From contig NC_053494.1 of the NCBI RefSeq assembly GCF_905171775.1, positions 121,053,528 to 121,117,527 of the forward strand: a DNA stretch of 64,000 bases, read 5' to 3'. The notes under the pieces were generated by a model, which did no database searches, was not told where the DNA came from, and saw only the letters and a program-made list of their open reading frames with translations. The translations under genes were made by a program, and so were the position numbers. Each line of letters starts with the position of its first letter. Within the stretch, counting starts at the first letter, position 1. Of this stretch, positions 26,287-38,444 are shown one piece after another. The stretch is from Rana temporaria. Taxonomy: Eukaryota > Chordata > Amphibia > Anura > Ranidae.

Positions 26287-26299
26287 CTCTACATCAACC

Positions 26300-26784
26300 C
26301 CACTTGCTAGTGAGGGAAACATCACAGCATTCCAGGATACCAAAAACACAATTCCACTGTGGCCATTGAAAAGCTTTTATGGTTGACATCACCAAGTCCC
26401 ACTCCAAATATCACTAGGGGCCATGCCACACAAGGCTGACCTCTTACATGTTTCTATTTAGTTGTTCCTTAACCTGGAGAATGAGATGTTGCTACCTTTG
26501 GCATTATTCCCTGCCAGCAAGGGCATGTTTCCTTTGAGATAAGTGACCGCCTGAGTAATTCTGAGGTTGTTGATATTGGATGGTTTGTTGCTAAAGTGCA
26601 ATTTTAGCTCCCAGTGACAGAGCTTTCAGAAATATTTTTTTTTAAAGTACCCTTCTGCTCCAGTTCATAAATGTTGAACACAAATCCTAGTGTTTATTGC
26701 CACTGTAAACAAGCTAACAGGTTTCAGCACTTGTTGAAACTTGTTGAAAGCCTGCTGATGCTTTCTAGCAGCTTGCTTAACCTA
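26300..26784. other. Intron sequence, nothing recognised
   Basis: No supported feature apart from a local repetition of CTTGTTGAAA near 26730-26750. Confidence 0.4.
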
Positions 26785-27187
26785 TCCAAACCTGCGCTAT
26801 AGCCAAAAGACGGCTACAGCGCAGGTCTAAATTGCCAGTAGGGTGTCCATCTACGTCCTCCCATGCATGTTCTGCCTGCGTGCCCCCTGCAGGGTGTGGG
26901 CAGCATCCTCCTGTGATCATCGAGTCAGAGTAAGGGGCCCACCAGTGCTGCCAATCAGTATCCATCAGTGCCTCATCATCAGTGCTGCCTATTAGTGTCG
27001 CCTTATCAGTGCAGCCCTATCAATGCACATCAATGAAGGAGAAAAATTACCTCTTTGCAAAATTTTATAACAAACTATGAAAACTGTTTGTTTATTTAAA
27101 AAAAAAAATAAAAATGTTGTTTGTTTTAGCAAAAACCAGTGGGATAGGATGCATTAAGGTGAAAACACATGTAGGTTTACAACCCCT
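26785..27187 (-). repeat. TTAA-type element fragments with a degenerate short tandem repeat
   Basis: 26790-26822 has the hairpin CTGCGCTATAG / CTACAGCGCAG seen in other TTAA elements (13010-13036, 40175-40203, 33838-33868). 26941-27035 is a degenerate repeat of about 12 bp built on ATCAGTGCTGCC. The right end GTTTACAACCCC abuts TTAA at 27188-27191. It may be two joined fragments. Confidence 0.55.
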
Positions 27188-27194
27188 TTAATAA

Positions 27195-28099
27195 AAACAT
27201 CTAGCATGTATTATTTTTTTTAGTATTTCCCAACTAGTTAAGGGTAATATTGCACGATCATGAATCATACTAGGCCACGTTAAAACTGTTTTATATACGA
27301 GTCTACAGAAATTAAAATATAATAAGTTCCTTTTATAACAAACACAGATGCCATAAGGAGGAGCAAAGCAACGTATTGCAAGAAAATAATGCAAAGACAA
27401 AAAAAAAAAAAGAACTTTGAAAGTAGAGAATATTGTTAAGACTTGTGATTATCTTCCCACGCTGGTAAATTACACCCACCCACTCATGCTGTGCTTATTT
27501 TTCTTGTACTTAATAACACTGCAAGCCATTCTCTCGTGACTCTGGTATTGCCAATGACTATGAAAACAAAATAACACAAATCTCCTAATATGCCACTTTT
27601 TGTACAAATTAAACTAATATCTGTATCATCAATGCCACCTGTTTGGAAAAATGCTGCTTATTTTAGACTTTTTATTGATTCATTGTGACAAAGGGAAAGT
27701 AAGTAATCATCTCTTTGCAGCTGTTTCTACTTTCTTCTTGTTCAATACCTGAAAACTGTATTTTTTTTTTAAGATATGTTGCAGCATTCAATCCCCCCCC
27801 CCCTGAAATTAAGGGTCAGATCAAAGTGGTTACTTTGCTTTTTCTTAGAAGAACAAAACATCTAGACAAGGTATAAAACATGTTACTGGTACAGAAGAAT
27901 AAATGCCCCTATTATGTAGCTGCTGGTATGTTTTGTGCATTAGAAGCATGAGCTTGAACAATTATCACCCTTATTTTGTTCAGTAAAAGTAATGTATTTC
28001 AATTAAATGTATCCATGCCACAAACTTTTTTCTTTTGTACACCTTGAAGACATCACATGTTATATTTTCTTTTGCTTGGATTTGAGTGTTTTTTTTGTT
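27195..28099. other. Intron sequence, nothing recognised
   Basis: AT-rich, with an A run near 27401 and a C run at 27793-27803. No supported feature. Confidence 0.5.
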
Positions 28100-28690
28100 T
28101 GTTTTTTGTTACATAGTAGGCGAGGTTGAAAAAATACACAAGTTGTTTGTGATTGTATGTCAGTATTGCCTTGTATATCCGTATTGCCTTGTATATCCCT
28201 GTATGTTGTGGTCATTCAGGTGCTTATCTAATAGTTTCTTGAAACTATCGATGCCCCCCGCTGCCCCACCACCTGTGGAAGGGAATTCCATATCCTTGCC
28301 ACTCTTACAGTAAAGAACCCTCTATGTAGTTTAAGGTTAAACCTCTTTTCTTCTCGTTTTAATGAGTGGCCACGTGTCTTGTTAAAATCCCTTCCGCAAA
28401 AAAAGTTTTAATCATATTGTGGGGTCACCAGTACAGTATTTGTAAATTGAAATCATATCCCCTCTCAAGCGTCTCTTCTCCAGAGAGAATAAGTTCAGTG
28501 CTTGCAACCTTTCCTCATAACTAATATCCTCCAGACCCTATATTGGCTTTGTTGTCCTTCTTTGTACTCACTCCATTTTCAGTACATACTTCCTGAGGAC
28601 TGGGGCCCAGAACTGGACAGCTTACTCTAGGTGTGGCTGGACCAGAGTCTTGTAGAGCAGGAAAATTATCGTTTTATCGCTGGAGTTCAT
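28100..28690. repeat. Old interspersed repeat, possibly CR1-type LINE end
   Basis: Long, non-coding, fairly conserved-looking sequence with strings familiar from tetrapod interspersed repeats: GTGGAAGGGAATTCCA, AAGAACCCTCTATG, TCTTCTCCAGAGAGAATAAG and CCCAGAACTGGACAG. The family is recalled, not demonstrable here. A local duplication of GTATTGCCTTGTATATCC occurs at 28163-28197. Confidence 0.5.
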
Positions 28691-28694
28691 GTGA

Positions 28695-29515
28695 AGTTTG
28701 GTCACTTTTTTCAACTTGAAAGTTTTGGAATATGCAATGATAGCCAAATGTGACACTGTACAGTAAGTAGATGAGATAAATGGTCATTCAACAATGTCAC
28801 CTTTGTGTGTATACCAGATGGAAGAAGAGGGACCAGCCTGTAATGTTGCTTTGTGCACTGGATCATGTGAGGGTACTCACCTTAGCTTATGGTGTATCAC
28901 ACTGTGTTAGCCTCAGCATGCTATATAAGTACAGAGCCTTGTTCTGTAAAGTGTTGTGCATGAAGACCCCATCCGTGGTATTACCATTGTGAAGGGTGAA
29001 ACGAGGATGGAATCTGGTCCCGTTACTCCTGCCAGCATGTATGCTATCTGTGGTAGTAAGAGCAGGGTTGAAGCATGTTAACCCTTTTGCTTCCACCAAC
29101 CTAAAGCATAGAACCCCTCTCAGCTAACCAGGTCACTATACTTTGGGTTGGCTGCCTTCCCCCTTCTGCTATAAGCTCATGGTAGCTTCAGGACCATAGA
29201 CTGCTAGCAGAACTGTCCCCCATACAGTGCTAAAATAAAAATAAAATAGCTGTAACCAGTAGGTGGCAAGCCCTGTTTGTAGCTATTCATAGGTGTGATC
29301 CTTTCTCTCCTCCACCTCCCTGTGTGCGCCAATATCCCCCCAGGCCTTCCCCGCCATTCCGATCATCCGTGTTTATTTCTCCAGCACTCCTGGCTTCACC
29401 TGACCAACCCCCCCCCCCACCACCACCAGCTGTCAGCAGGGATGCACTTGAAATTGCACTGAAAGTGCACTTGAAAGTGCAGTCGCTGTAGATCCAAGGG
29501 GCACATGCAAGGAAC
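28695..29515. other. Intron sequence, nothing recognised
   Basis: Contains a C run at 29407-29418 and a small GAAAGTGCACTTGAAAGTGC duplication near 29459-29480. No gene supported. Confidence 0.5.
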
Positions 29516-29518
29516 ATA

Positions 29519-30206
29519 GGGCCAGATTCACAGCGGAGATACGACGGAGTATCTCAGATACTCTGTCGTATTTCTCAGAGTATCTATGCGACTGATTCAT
29601 AGAACCAGTTACGCATAGACATCCCTAAGATCCGACAGGTGTAATTGTTTTACACTGTCGGATCTTAGGATGCAGTACCGCGGCCGCCACTGGGGGGAGT
29701 TTGCGACGTAAACCAGCGTCGGGTATGGAAATTAGGAGTTAAGGCGATCCACGACGGTTTTTCGCGTTCGCTACATCGCCGCTAGTCTAGTTTCCCGTCG
29801 CAAAGTTAGTCGTCGTTTTGGGTGCCTTAACTTTACACGGCAAACGTATTGCTGTATAAAGTATGGCTGTCGTTCTCGCGTTGAAATTTTAAATTTCACG
29901 TCGTTTGCGTAAGACGTCTGGGAATACGGAAGTACGCTACGCACGTCGCGATCGAAAAAATTACGTCAGTTCGCGCAAAGCACGGCGGGAATTTCGAAAC
30001 GGAGCATGCGCAGTAGGTCTGGCGCGGGAGCGCGCCTAATTTAAATGGCACACGCCCCTTTAAATTACGCGGGCTTACGCCGGAGGCTGCCAGCGTAGGT
30101 TTTCATTGCAAGTGCTTTGTGAATCAGGCACTTGCGATGAAAACTTGCGGCGGTGTAACGTATCTACGATACGTTACGCCGCCACACTTCTACGTGAATC
30201 TGGCCC
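29519..30206. mobile_element. Palindromic MITE, GGGCCAGATTCA family, copy 3
   Basis: Ends GGGCCAGATTCACAGCGG and ACGTGAATCTGGCCC, with ATA duplicated at 29516-29518 and 30207-30209. The interior keeps many CpG sites and short inverted pairs such as GATCCGACAG / CTGTCGGATC. Confidence 0.9.
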
Positions 30207-30239
30207 ATAGCATTTTAGATTGCATATGATTGAATAATA

Positions 30240-30720
30240 AAATCAACAGAGCTTCCCCTGTTCATGAGTCCACCATTTGTAAGTCTTTGAACAGTCAAGG
30301 TGTCCATGGCAGAACACCCCAGAGGAAGCCACTGCGCAACTGAAGTTTGCCAAGCATCGCTTTTTCAAAGTAGCAATGTGATTTGTCAATGTTTTGTGGA
30401 CTGATGAAACAAAAGTTACATTTTAATAATATTCAGCACTACTGGATGTATAGCACAAAAATGGCACATCTTTCCATCATCAAAACATCATCCCAATGGT
30501 TGAGGGAACATCATGATTTGGGCTTGTTTTGCTGTCTTAGGGCCTGGACCACTTTCCATCATCGAGAGGGCAATGTATTCTCAAGTTTACCAAAATATCC
30601 TACAGGATAAGGTCATGGTGGCTGTCTGCCAGCTGGTGCTTAGCAGAAGTTGGGTGAAGCATCAGGACAATGACCCTAAACATCAATGTAAACTTTTCTC
30701 ACCCTCTGTCACCTTGTCTT
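30240..30720 (+). pseudogene. Tc1-like transposase relic
   Basis: Decayed coding strand with NVLWTDETKVTF (first catalytic Asp) near 30390, FCGLM-like fragments, then HQDNDPKH (second Asp) near 30660. Stops and frame changes throughout, and no C-terminal DLNPIE segment, so it is truncated. No terminal repeats seen. Confidence 0.8.
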
Positions 30721-31019
30721 AACCCCCCAAGGGCAAGGTCCCTGTAGGGATGTTGTACTTGTACTTGTTATGTTTTCTTTCATGTACGCATTTTAATTTG
30801 TATATTGGAAACACCTGCACTTAATAAATGTGACAAATAAACAATAAAACAAGGTGAATTGGAGCTGCTGTCAATAGGACATCTAATTGTACATTACTGT
30901 AAACAAAGTTCCTTTAGGGTGAAGACAACACTACCATCTTAACATGTGTCTATATGTTATTGTGCACAAATCAATAATCCAAATAATAAAACATGTTGTG
31001 TTTTCTCAAAGTGCATTTT

Positions 31020-31570
31020 TTTATCTGTGTATTTAGCATAGTACACTCTCCAGATGTTGTTGACTTATATATTACAAATAAGTCAAAGAGCACTTTTTTA
31101 TCGGTGTATTATGCAGACCCTTTAAACAGCCACTGGATCCCTTTGCTTTTTACGGTCTTTGCAATGTCACTGTCCCCATAAGGATGCTCGGTGTTGCCCT
31201 GTATTACAATTATCAAGGGGTAATAGAAAAGAGAACCGCGCAATTTTGTTAGACATTCAATAAAATATCAGGATGGCACTTATATTTCCAAAAAAAAAAA
31301 AACAGCAAATTAAAACAAAAACATGCATTGTGCCTGTTGGTTCTGACATGCCCAATACCAACGTGTTGCTTTCTCTGTGCCTTTAAGACATAAACACACA
31401 CCCCCACACTCACCAGATGTCGTCGACCTCTAAAAAGAAGTCAGATAGCGCGTTTCCTTCGGTGTGTCATGCGTATAGCAAATGGGGTCCTTGGTCCCTT
31501 TTAAGTAACAGCTTCTGGGTTACTCTCCCGTTAAGGACTTGCATTGCATCCACCCCTCTAAGGGTACCCA
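31020..31570. repeat. Two diverged direct repeats of about 130 bp
   Basis: 31045-31150 and 31407-31500 share ACACTC(T/A)CCAGATGT, GT(T/C)GAC(T/C)T, AAGTCA(A/G)A(G/T)AG and CGGTGT strings in order, followed by a run of CCCTTT-type sequence. Could be sub-repeats of a retroelement UTR; no coding region adjoins. Confidence 0.45.
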
Positions 31571-32396
31571 ATCCTGGAACAAGCTTCTGAATATCACTTA
31601 TCAGGATGCCTTATGTGTGTGCTTCTTCAGGAGTTACTAATATGACAATGTAGAAAGGATAGGCTACACTGTATGTACAAATCTCGGGGGTTCCCTGTAA
31701 TCACCATTTTAATTATACACTGTTTAATATCTTGCACACTCAAATCAATATTGTATTACTTTATTTGTCTACTCATTTGGCTGAACATTTCCCCTTGCTT
31801 CCTTTGTTTTTGTATCCCCCCATATCCCCTTTCTCATTTTTTTAATTGATGCTAATATATGACCCACTATTCCATGTCATAAGGTTAGGAAGAATGTTAT
31901 CATGATCTGTCAAACTTTTTTTTAGCTTGTATAAATATAAAATGTAGGAAGTTAATATTAATTGGTTGCAGCAAAATTATAAAATATAAATAGCAGACTA
32001 AGCTAATCATATTTTATAATTTAGCTACTCTATTCTGGTTTGTTTCTCAGTTCATTAGTAACAGGTCTTATTAGGACATAACATCACAAATATAAATTCT
32101 AAGAGCGAGTACATTATCAGTCACTGGGCAAAATGTAAAACGGTTATATTACTTGCAAGCTTCTTAAAGTTGTTTAGACCTCAGTTTGGTGACCCCAATG
32201 ACCATGGTTATCACACTCCCTTGCTGCATGTGTTACCTATGTTGTTTTGTGCAATGTCGAGCAGAGGTGTCACCTAGCTTGCTGGATTTTCCATATTACT
32301 CTTATGGATAAATTATAAGGGGGCAGCCCACACTAAGCTGTATCATGACTGTAGAATGGAGAACCGTAGACCAATTAAGTCCATAGGGTTTTAGAA
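31571..32396. other. Intron sequence, nothing recognised
   Basis: AT-rich, no supported feature. Confidence 0.5.
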
Positions 32397-32409
32397 ATGA
32401 TTTAACCTT

Positions 32410-33205
32410 CCCTGGTAGACGAGGACTGGTCAGAATTTACTGATACGTATAAAACCCCTGTTATTGCTTCCTGGGACCGCATCGCACAGGTCAAAATTTT
32501 CCATCAAATCCACCTCACTCCGGCTAGGTTACACAGGATGGGTCTCCTGCCCTCAGCTGTCTGTTTCCGCGACTGTGGCTGGGAGGCTGATTTCTTACAC
32601 TGCTTCTGGACATGCCCGGTAGTTCAGGGCTTCTGGGAAGAAGTGGGTGCTTTCATCTCATCGGCGCTAGGCCTCCCAAACATAATCCACCCCAAGAACT
32701 GCCTATTAGGCATTTTTGGCAAATTACACCTATCATCACATGCCAAGAGACTGCTCCGTATACTCTTCTTCTATGTTAAAAAAAGCTATTTTACTGTTCT
32801 GGAAGGGCGCACAGACCTCTCTGAAATCCCTCTGGTTAAAACGTATTAATGACTCTATCCCACTGTATAAACTTACTTTTGAACGCTGGAAACGGAACAA
32901 AACCTTCCACAAAATTTGGGGTAGATGGTTGGCTAGTCCGCTAACCCTCCCAGCACTGATTGTACTACTCTTGCTTGACCATTGATGGGCCGTGCCTCAC
33001 GGATCTCTAATGTCTGGACCTCCGCTTTTGCTATATCCAGGTATTATACCTGATCCTTTTACCACTGTGCCTACTTTATATTTTGCACTGATGTCAGTTT
33101 ATTTTTCTGATTATTGCCTAACGTTTATGACCAGGTTGTCTGGTGTTTTTTTTGTATGTTTTTCTGTTTGTCTTAAACCTAATAAAAATATCTTAAAAAA
33201 AAAAA
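32410..33205 (+). mobile_element. 5'-truncated LINE (L1/Tx1-type), ORF2 C-terminus and 3' UTR
   Basis: Target duplication ATGATTTAACCTT flanks it (32397-32409 and 33206-33218). The right end is an A-rich tail after AATAAAAATATCTT. The coding part (about 32430-32960) gives an L1-type ORF2 C-terminus, including the cysteine/histidine block CFRDCGWEADFLHCFWTC, which resembles the CWRQCGWSGDLIHILWSC block of the LINE at 46391-52314. There is at least one frame change. The structure is typical of target-primed reverse transcription with early arrest. Confidence 0.92.
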
Positions 33206-33219
33206 ATGATTTAACCTTT

Positions 33220-34197
33220 TAGCATGCACCATTTTATGAAAAAATAAATAAAACATTCTCTGTGATGCAGCCAGTAACACACCCGTTGTCTCAGAGTGGT
33301 CTCTGTATCTATAGGGGAGCAATAGAGGAGACAACCTTGGACAGCACTATTCGGAGAGGGTAGTGTTTGCTGGACTAAAAGAGTTAGATGGACTTTACAG
33401 GAGAGGCTAAAAAACGAAATCCTAGCTTCAGCTAACACGTTTTAAGCAGTTGCAGAAACATTTCCTTTTAGGTTAAAGGTTGTAACTAAAAAATAAAAAA
33501 GCTGATCATTGTAAGCATTGTCTGTTTTAAATGGCTTGTCTCAGCCCTCTGTCTTCCACTTTTGCTGCACAGCTTGGTCTGTTAAAGCACAAATGAACAC
33601 ACTGATTTACCGGTTTACCTAAACCTAAATTCAAGGCATCCTTATGGTAATACCTGTCACAGTAGCCAGTATCCTTATGTCTGCTCATAAACACACTTTC
33701 ACGCCCTTAAATGGTTGGCGTCTTAGCTGATCACAAGTGCAACAGTGTGGCAACTGCAGATCAAACAGAGGCTAAGATGGCACCTTCCTTGGCTGTAAAG
33801 GAAAGGAGGGATCAGTTCCTCTTTACCAGCTCAGTACCGTGCTATAGCCGAACGACGACTACAGCACGGCTCTCTTGTTCTTCGGACACAGCTGATCACA
33901 GTTTGGATACGTGTATATGTTGGGCAGTTGTAAAGGTGTTAGAAGTCTGTGTAATGTGTACAATTTCCAAAAATGCAGTTTGTCCCTATGTCCATAGTAA
34001 AACACATGAGCAGGGGATGTATTACAACAATTTACTAAATATAAGCCAATTTTTTAATTGTAAAATGGTTTAGGATGGTAAATTAGGCACATAATTCCTG
34101 TCAAATTAATTGATGGCTTCTAAAGCTTATAAATCTGGTGTAGGCATTTCCCCCCAAGGCCGATCTGCTCGGTGCACTCCTTGTCCTCGGTTAGAGC
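33220..34197. other. Intron sequence with a small TTAA-element hairpin
   Basis: 33836-33868 holds CCGTGCTATAGC / CTACAGCACGG, the hairpin typical of the TTAA elements. The remainder is unassigned; the frame at 33711-34073 has no recognisable family. Confidence 0.45.
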
Positions 34198-34201
34198 TTA
34201 A

Positions 34202-34553
34202 AGGGTTACTATAGGAAAACCACTTCTTCTGGGGTCCCTCGGCGACTGTCTCTGGTCCTCCCCGCAATAGCTGCTCACTGTATCACTCAGCCCCGCCCCT
34301 CGGCGCGCCGCGTCACTGGATGTGATTGACAGTAGCGCCAGCCAATGGCTGCGCTGCTCTCAATCCATCCGCTCTAGCCAATCAGCGGCCAGGCTGAGCG
34401 TCAAAGAGGATCTCGGGACCGAGCACGGGACTTTCGAGGGGTCATGTAAGTAAAACGCAGGGCTTGGGGGGGGGGGGGGGGCATCATCAGATGTTTTTTC
34501 ACCTTAATGCATAGATTGCATTAAGGTGAAAAAAAAAATTCTTTACAACTCCT
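34202..34553. mobile_element. TTAA-flanked MITE, GC-rich
   Basis: Flanked by TTAA (34198-34201 and 34554-34557), ends AGGGTTACT and ACAACTCCT. Interior with CCAATCAGCGG and an inverted TTCACCTTAATGCA / TGCATTAAGGTGAA-type pair near the right end, plus a 17-base G run at 34466-34482. Confidence 0.7.
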
Positions 34554-34559
34554 TTAACT

Positions 34560-36140
34560 TAGGGCAAGTGGCTGATTATATAAATATAATATACATGCAG
34601 GAGCTGTTTTGCCTGCCAAAGGATTTATATTTGTCAGTAATTCTGATATGTACAGAGCTCCCTTCTACAGCACAGCTTTATCTGATAGAGCAGAAGACCT
34701 GATTTTTCTCTGATCATAACCTTACAGTACCGAACCATACAGGTCTTGTCCTTTCCCCAGCCTGTCATTGGACAGTGAAAAGAAAAGCAGCAGACTGATC
34801 TATTTCTGTACCTCTGCTCTCTACTCCTATCAGCAGGCCCCTTGTTGGCTCTTCACCACAATTAATTGAGCTCATAGTACTGCTTTTCTATCTCCCAGTC
34901 TGAGCTCTGCTGCTCAAGGGACTGCAAGAGGTTGTTAATAATTCAAATTCAGCTACTTGTACTCCTTTCAATTCAAGAAATAAATTTGAGAATACTGAGC
35001 TGTATTTTATGTGTGTCTTTTACAGTATATCTAGCGTGAGTGCAACTTTAGTTTTTCTGAAATTCAACAGGACTGCACAATAGTCAGATCACCTTTGTAT
35101 GTACCTTTTTAGTTTAGAGATCTGAGGCTTCATATGGTAAAACATGTAATAAAATAAAGTAGATGTTGTAGTATAAAGAGAGGCTGGAGTGTTCATCTAG
35201 TGATCAGGACATTTCTTTGTTCCAAACATAAATGGTGGTTACACATTACACTTAAATTATGTTAATTTCTGTTATTTGCTGGTCGTTCTTTTTCATCTTT
35301 AAAAAAAAAAAAAAATGTTCAGTGTCATTATGCAAACAAGCTGTCATATATCCTGCAAAGCTACCAGTTAGGATAATGAAGCTCTTGAGCCTAAATGGGA
35401 AATTGTGATTTCTTTAATGAATTCACATCCATGGTGTGGTTACGGAAGTTATAGTCATTGAATGCTAATTTCCATCATGTGTGATTCCCAGACACCACAG
35501 CCTTTTTAACACAAACGTTTATTTCTAGCATGTTAGCCTTTCAAGAGTTGATTTCATTTTTTTTTTTTTTTTTTTTTTAGCTGTCAATTGAATATGTTTT
35601 GTAAGGAAGAGTAATCAATAAAACAAAATACATAGAAACAAGGTGCTCCCCCATGTAATCCTCTTTATGGCTGCGTCTAGGCACAGTTAGACACTGTAGC
35701 TGCTCTAAAGCTCACAGTGGAAAACCTTTTTCAACTCATAATGGATCAGCTTTATTGGTTTCCATCCCAGCTTTCACATTAAATTAACTCAATTTGTTTT
35801 ATTGGTATTTAATATATTCTTATGACTAGCACAGGTAGGCTTTGGATGGCATTGGAAATTTTAAATGGCTATTGACCTTCTAACCACTGAAATGCTGTGG
35901 CTTAATCCATTTATTTTCTTTCTGCTTATGACAGGTCCAAATGAGAAGCATTAACATTTACCAGACAGCTCAAAAGATATTTCTTGCTGTGCCTCGTGTT
36001 TTCTGTTTATTTTTCCTAAAGGAACATACTTTTTGTCGTGCAGTGAGCACATGAGACACAGACAGAGAAAAATATTATTTTAGGAGGCTGCTGTACAGAT
36101 ATCAAAGCAACTGCTGCCCTCTGTCCCTTCCTCTGACTGT
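34560..36140. other. Intron sequence before exon B, nothing recognised
   Basis: Poly-T at 35557-35578. 35390-35530 is non-repetitive and could be conserved noncoding sequence, but that is a guess. The stretch directly before 36158 is pyrimidine-rich, as expected of a splice acceptor. Confidence 0.4.
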
Positions 36141-36157
36141 TGTCTGCTTTGTTGCAG

Positions 36158-36267
36158 GAACCCCTCTGCTGGTGAGACGGAGCAGTGACCCAACCATGGG
36201 ACCAGTGCCTGATTTTCATCCTGGATCTTCTCACACTGCTGATCAGAGTATGAAAGTTACTGTCCAG
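36158..36267 (+). CDS. PARD3B: PARD3B coding exon (probably the fourth)
   Basis: A 110-bp exon between TTGTTGCAG and GTTAGT. The first two bases complete the glycine codon left open at 2736, giving LG-TPLLVRRSSDP across the junction, a hallmark of PAR3-family proteins. In PARD3 and fly Bazooka the equivalent RRSSDP-type serine is a PAR-1/MARK phosphosite that binds 14-3-3, which controls cortical localisation. The same function here is inferred from the motif. The remaining 25 or so residues are weakly conserved linker before PDZ1. It ends in phase 0 with VTVQ, so the next exon should begin in phase 0 outside this window. Confidence 0.94.
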
Positions 36268-37384
36268 GTTAGTATGAAGACGAGCTATTTTTTTATTTCT
36301 TTATTTACCAAAGTAAGTTTCAAGTAACAGCCATAAATAACAGAGTATACAATATCTCAAACAGGTAACAAATAAACAGGGGTCAAGTCAGAATACAGCA
36401 GGCCCAGCATTGCACAGAATATGCGGCCATAACAACAAATACGTTTGTGAAACTAATGCTCAGTTCATCTCGCTAGGATGTCCACCGTGTGTCAATAAAG
36501 AGGGCCATGGCACATACACTTTATTGCATAAACAGTAAGATAGTAAAACAAATGTATAATAAGACAAAGTAAGTAAGATTGGAACTTTTCAATTAACTAA
36601 GTGGGAGATAAAACTCCCCTTAGGCCTGGTAAACCCAGGGATGGATCAACCTAAAAGCCAAATGTAGGCAAGGATATGCAATATATCTAAAAAAAAAACA
36701 AAACCCATCACTGAGTCCCAAAATAAAAAAGAGAGGAGGAAAAAAAGAAAGACAGGAAGGGTAACCGAGAAGGGAGGGGGAAATGAGGCTATGAGTCCCC
36801 AGAACAGAGAAAGTTGAGAATAGGGGCAGATAGGGCCTCTCACCCAGGGAGTGGAGGTGGAGCAAGGGAGTTTAGCTGGTTTGTACCACCTCTTGGAGGT
36901 ACGCGTCGGTATACACAAAATCATTCCAAGTTCTCCAGGTCTCACGTGAAGACAAGCAATTTGATGAAAAGAACTGGCCAAATCAGTTCTGAACTCCTGG
37001 TATGATCTTAACTTGTTGGTGTCGAGAGCAAGCAAATTTGCAGCCTCTCGTCGGCCAGGCCTTGTCGCTGAGCAGCCACACATTTGCGTGCAATAGTGCC
37101 AATAGAGCTGTGCCGAGAGCACGCATCATGCACATTTCTGGCACAGTGGTTGGCAGGTAACGGAAACCTTGATCACGTGACCACCGTGACAGCCAAACAT
37201 TGCGGTCGCATGGCCATAGGCCCCGCTCCGCCTCCCAAAATTCGAAAGGCCTTAAAGGGCTGGCGCTAAGGGGTTAATTGCATATTTACATACTTACAAT
37301 GTAAGTATGCATATCACATACCTAATTCTTGTGAGACACTGACCACAGGGGGTCACTCTTTCGGCACTGCTGCCATTATTATTA
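36268..37384. other. Intron sequence, possible retroelement UTR remnants
   Basis: No gene recognised. A 158-codon minus-strand frame (36646-37122) is Ser/Phe/Leu-rich with no family resemblance and is probably chance. 37195-37275 is CpG-rich and ends in GGGGTTAATT, resembling a TTAA-element end. Confidence 0.4.
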
Positions 37385-37920
37385 TAATACAGGATTTATA
37401 TAGCGCCAACTTTACAATAAGAGGGCAGACAGTATAGATGCAATTCAATACAGGGGGGAATCAGTGGGCCCTGCTTGTTAGAGCTTGCAACCTTAAAGGG
37501 AGAGTCAAGTGATACAATAGGTAATAACAGTGGGGGATGAGCTGATGAAGAAAATAAAAGTGAATAAATAAATTAAAGATTTCCAGGGATTTCCTAAAAG
37601 TGGACAGAGTAGGAGATAATCAGACAGATTGGGGTAGGGAATTCCAGAGAATGGGGGAGGCTGAGGAGAAGTCTTGGAAGCGAGCATGGGAGGAGGTGAC
37701 AAGGCAACTAGAGATCAGCAGGTCTTGAGAGGAACAAAGAGATGAGGTTGGTGATGTAGCTGGGGGCCGAGTTCTAGATGGTTTTGTAAGTTGGTGCTAG
37801 TATTTTGAGTTTATTCCTTGGGAGAGTGGCAGCCAATGGAGAAATTTGCAGAGAGGGGTGGAAGACACTGAATGGTTGGTAAGATTTATGAGTCTGGCAG
37901 CAGCATTCATAATGGATTAA
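37385..37920 (-). pseudogene. L2/CR1-type LINE relic, reverse transcriptase C-terminus and 3' end
   Basis: On the minus strand, decayed frames give fragments resembling the C-terminus of non-LTR RT proteins (for example LHWLP near 37835 and LWNSLPQS near 37640). They are followed by GGCGCTATATAAATCC and a short ATT-repeat tail near 37375-37400. This arrangement is typical of L2/CR1 3' ends. Multiple frame breaks. Confidence 0.7.
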
Positions 37921-38444
37921 CAGAATGTCTTGTTTTTGTTTATTTTATTTATTTTTTTCATTTAAAGCAAAGCAGTCTCTAAATGAATGAGGTGGAGATC
38001 ATGACATCATCTTGCTTCTTTCTATTGTATCTAATTAAGGAAGGACTCATCTTCATGGGAAATAATACAAGGTGCCCTGCAAATGGCAGCAGTGCCCAGT
38101 GAGCACCTGCCTGTGGTGAGCATGCAAAGGGCAAGCTGCTCACACAGAACCACTAGGAGCTACTATCACTGTAAGAGTGCCAACTGTTACAGTGGTTGTC
38201 AGCTTCCCCAACAGCCCCTCAGGTATGAAAGATGCACACTTATAATGGTCCAAGCTGGACTAACGTAAGAATGCAATGAAGATCATACCTGCAGTTCATC
38301 TTTAATTAATTAAAAGTTTATTACTGGTTGCTATAGTTACTTGCTACTTGTTTGTTAATTTGAATATTTGTGGTAGGAAACATCCTGTTGGCATATTATT
38401 TTGTGCTTATGTATATGGATTTTTGATGACAACACCACAGTTAA

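Noticed and set aside
36646..37122. 158-codon minus-strand frame
   Set aside because: No recognisable domain, no splice context, and composition driven by purine-rich DNA on the other strand.
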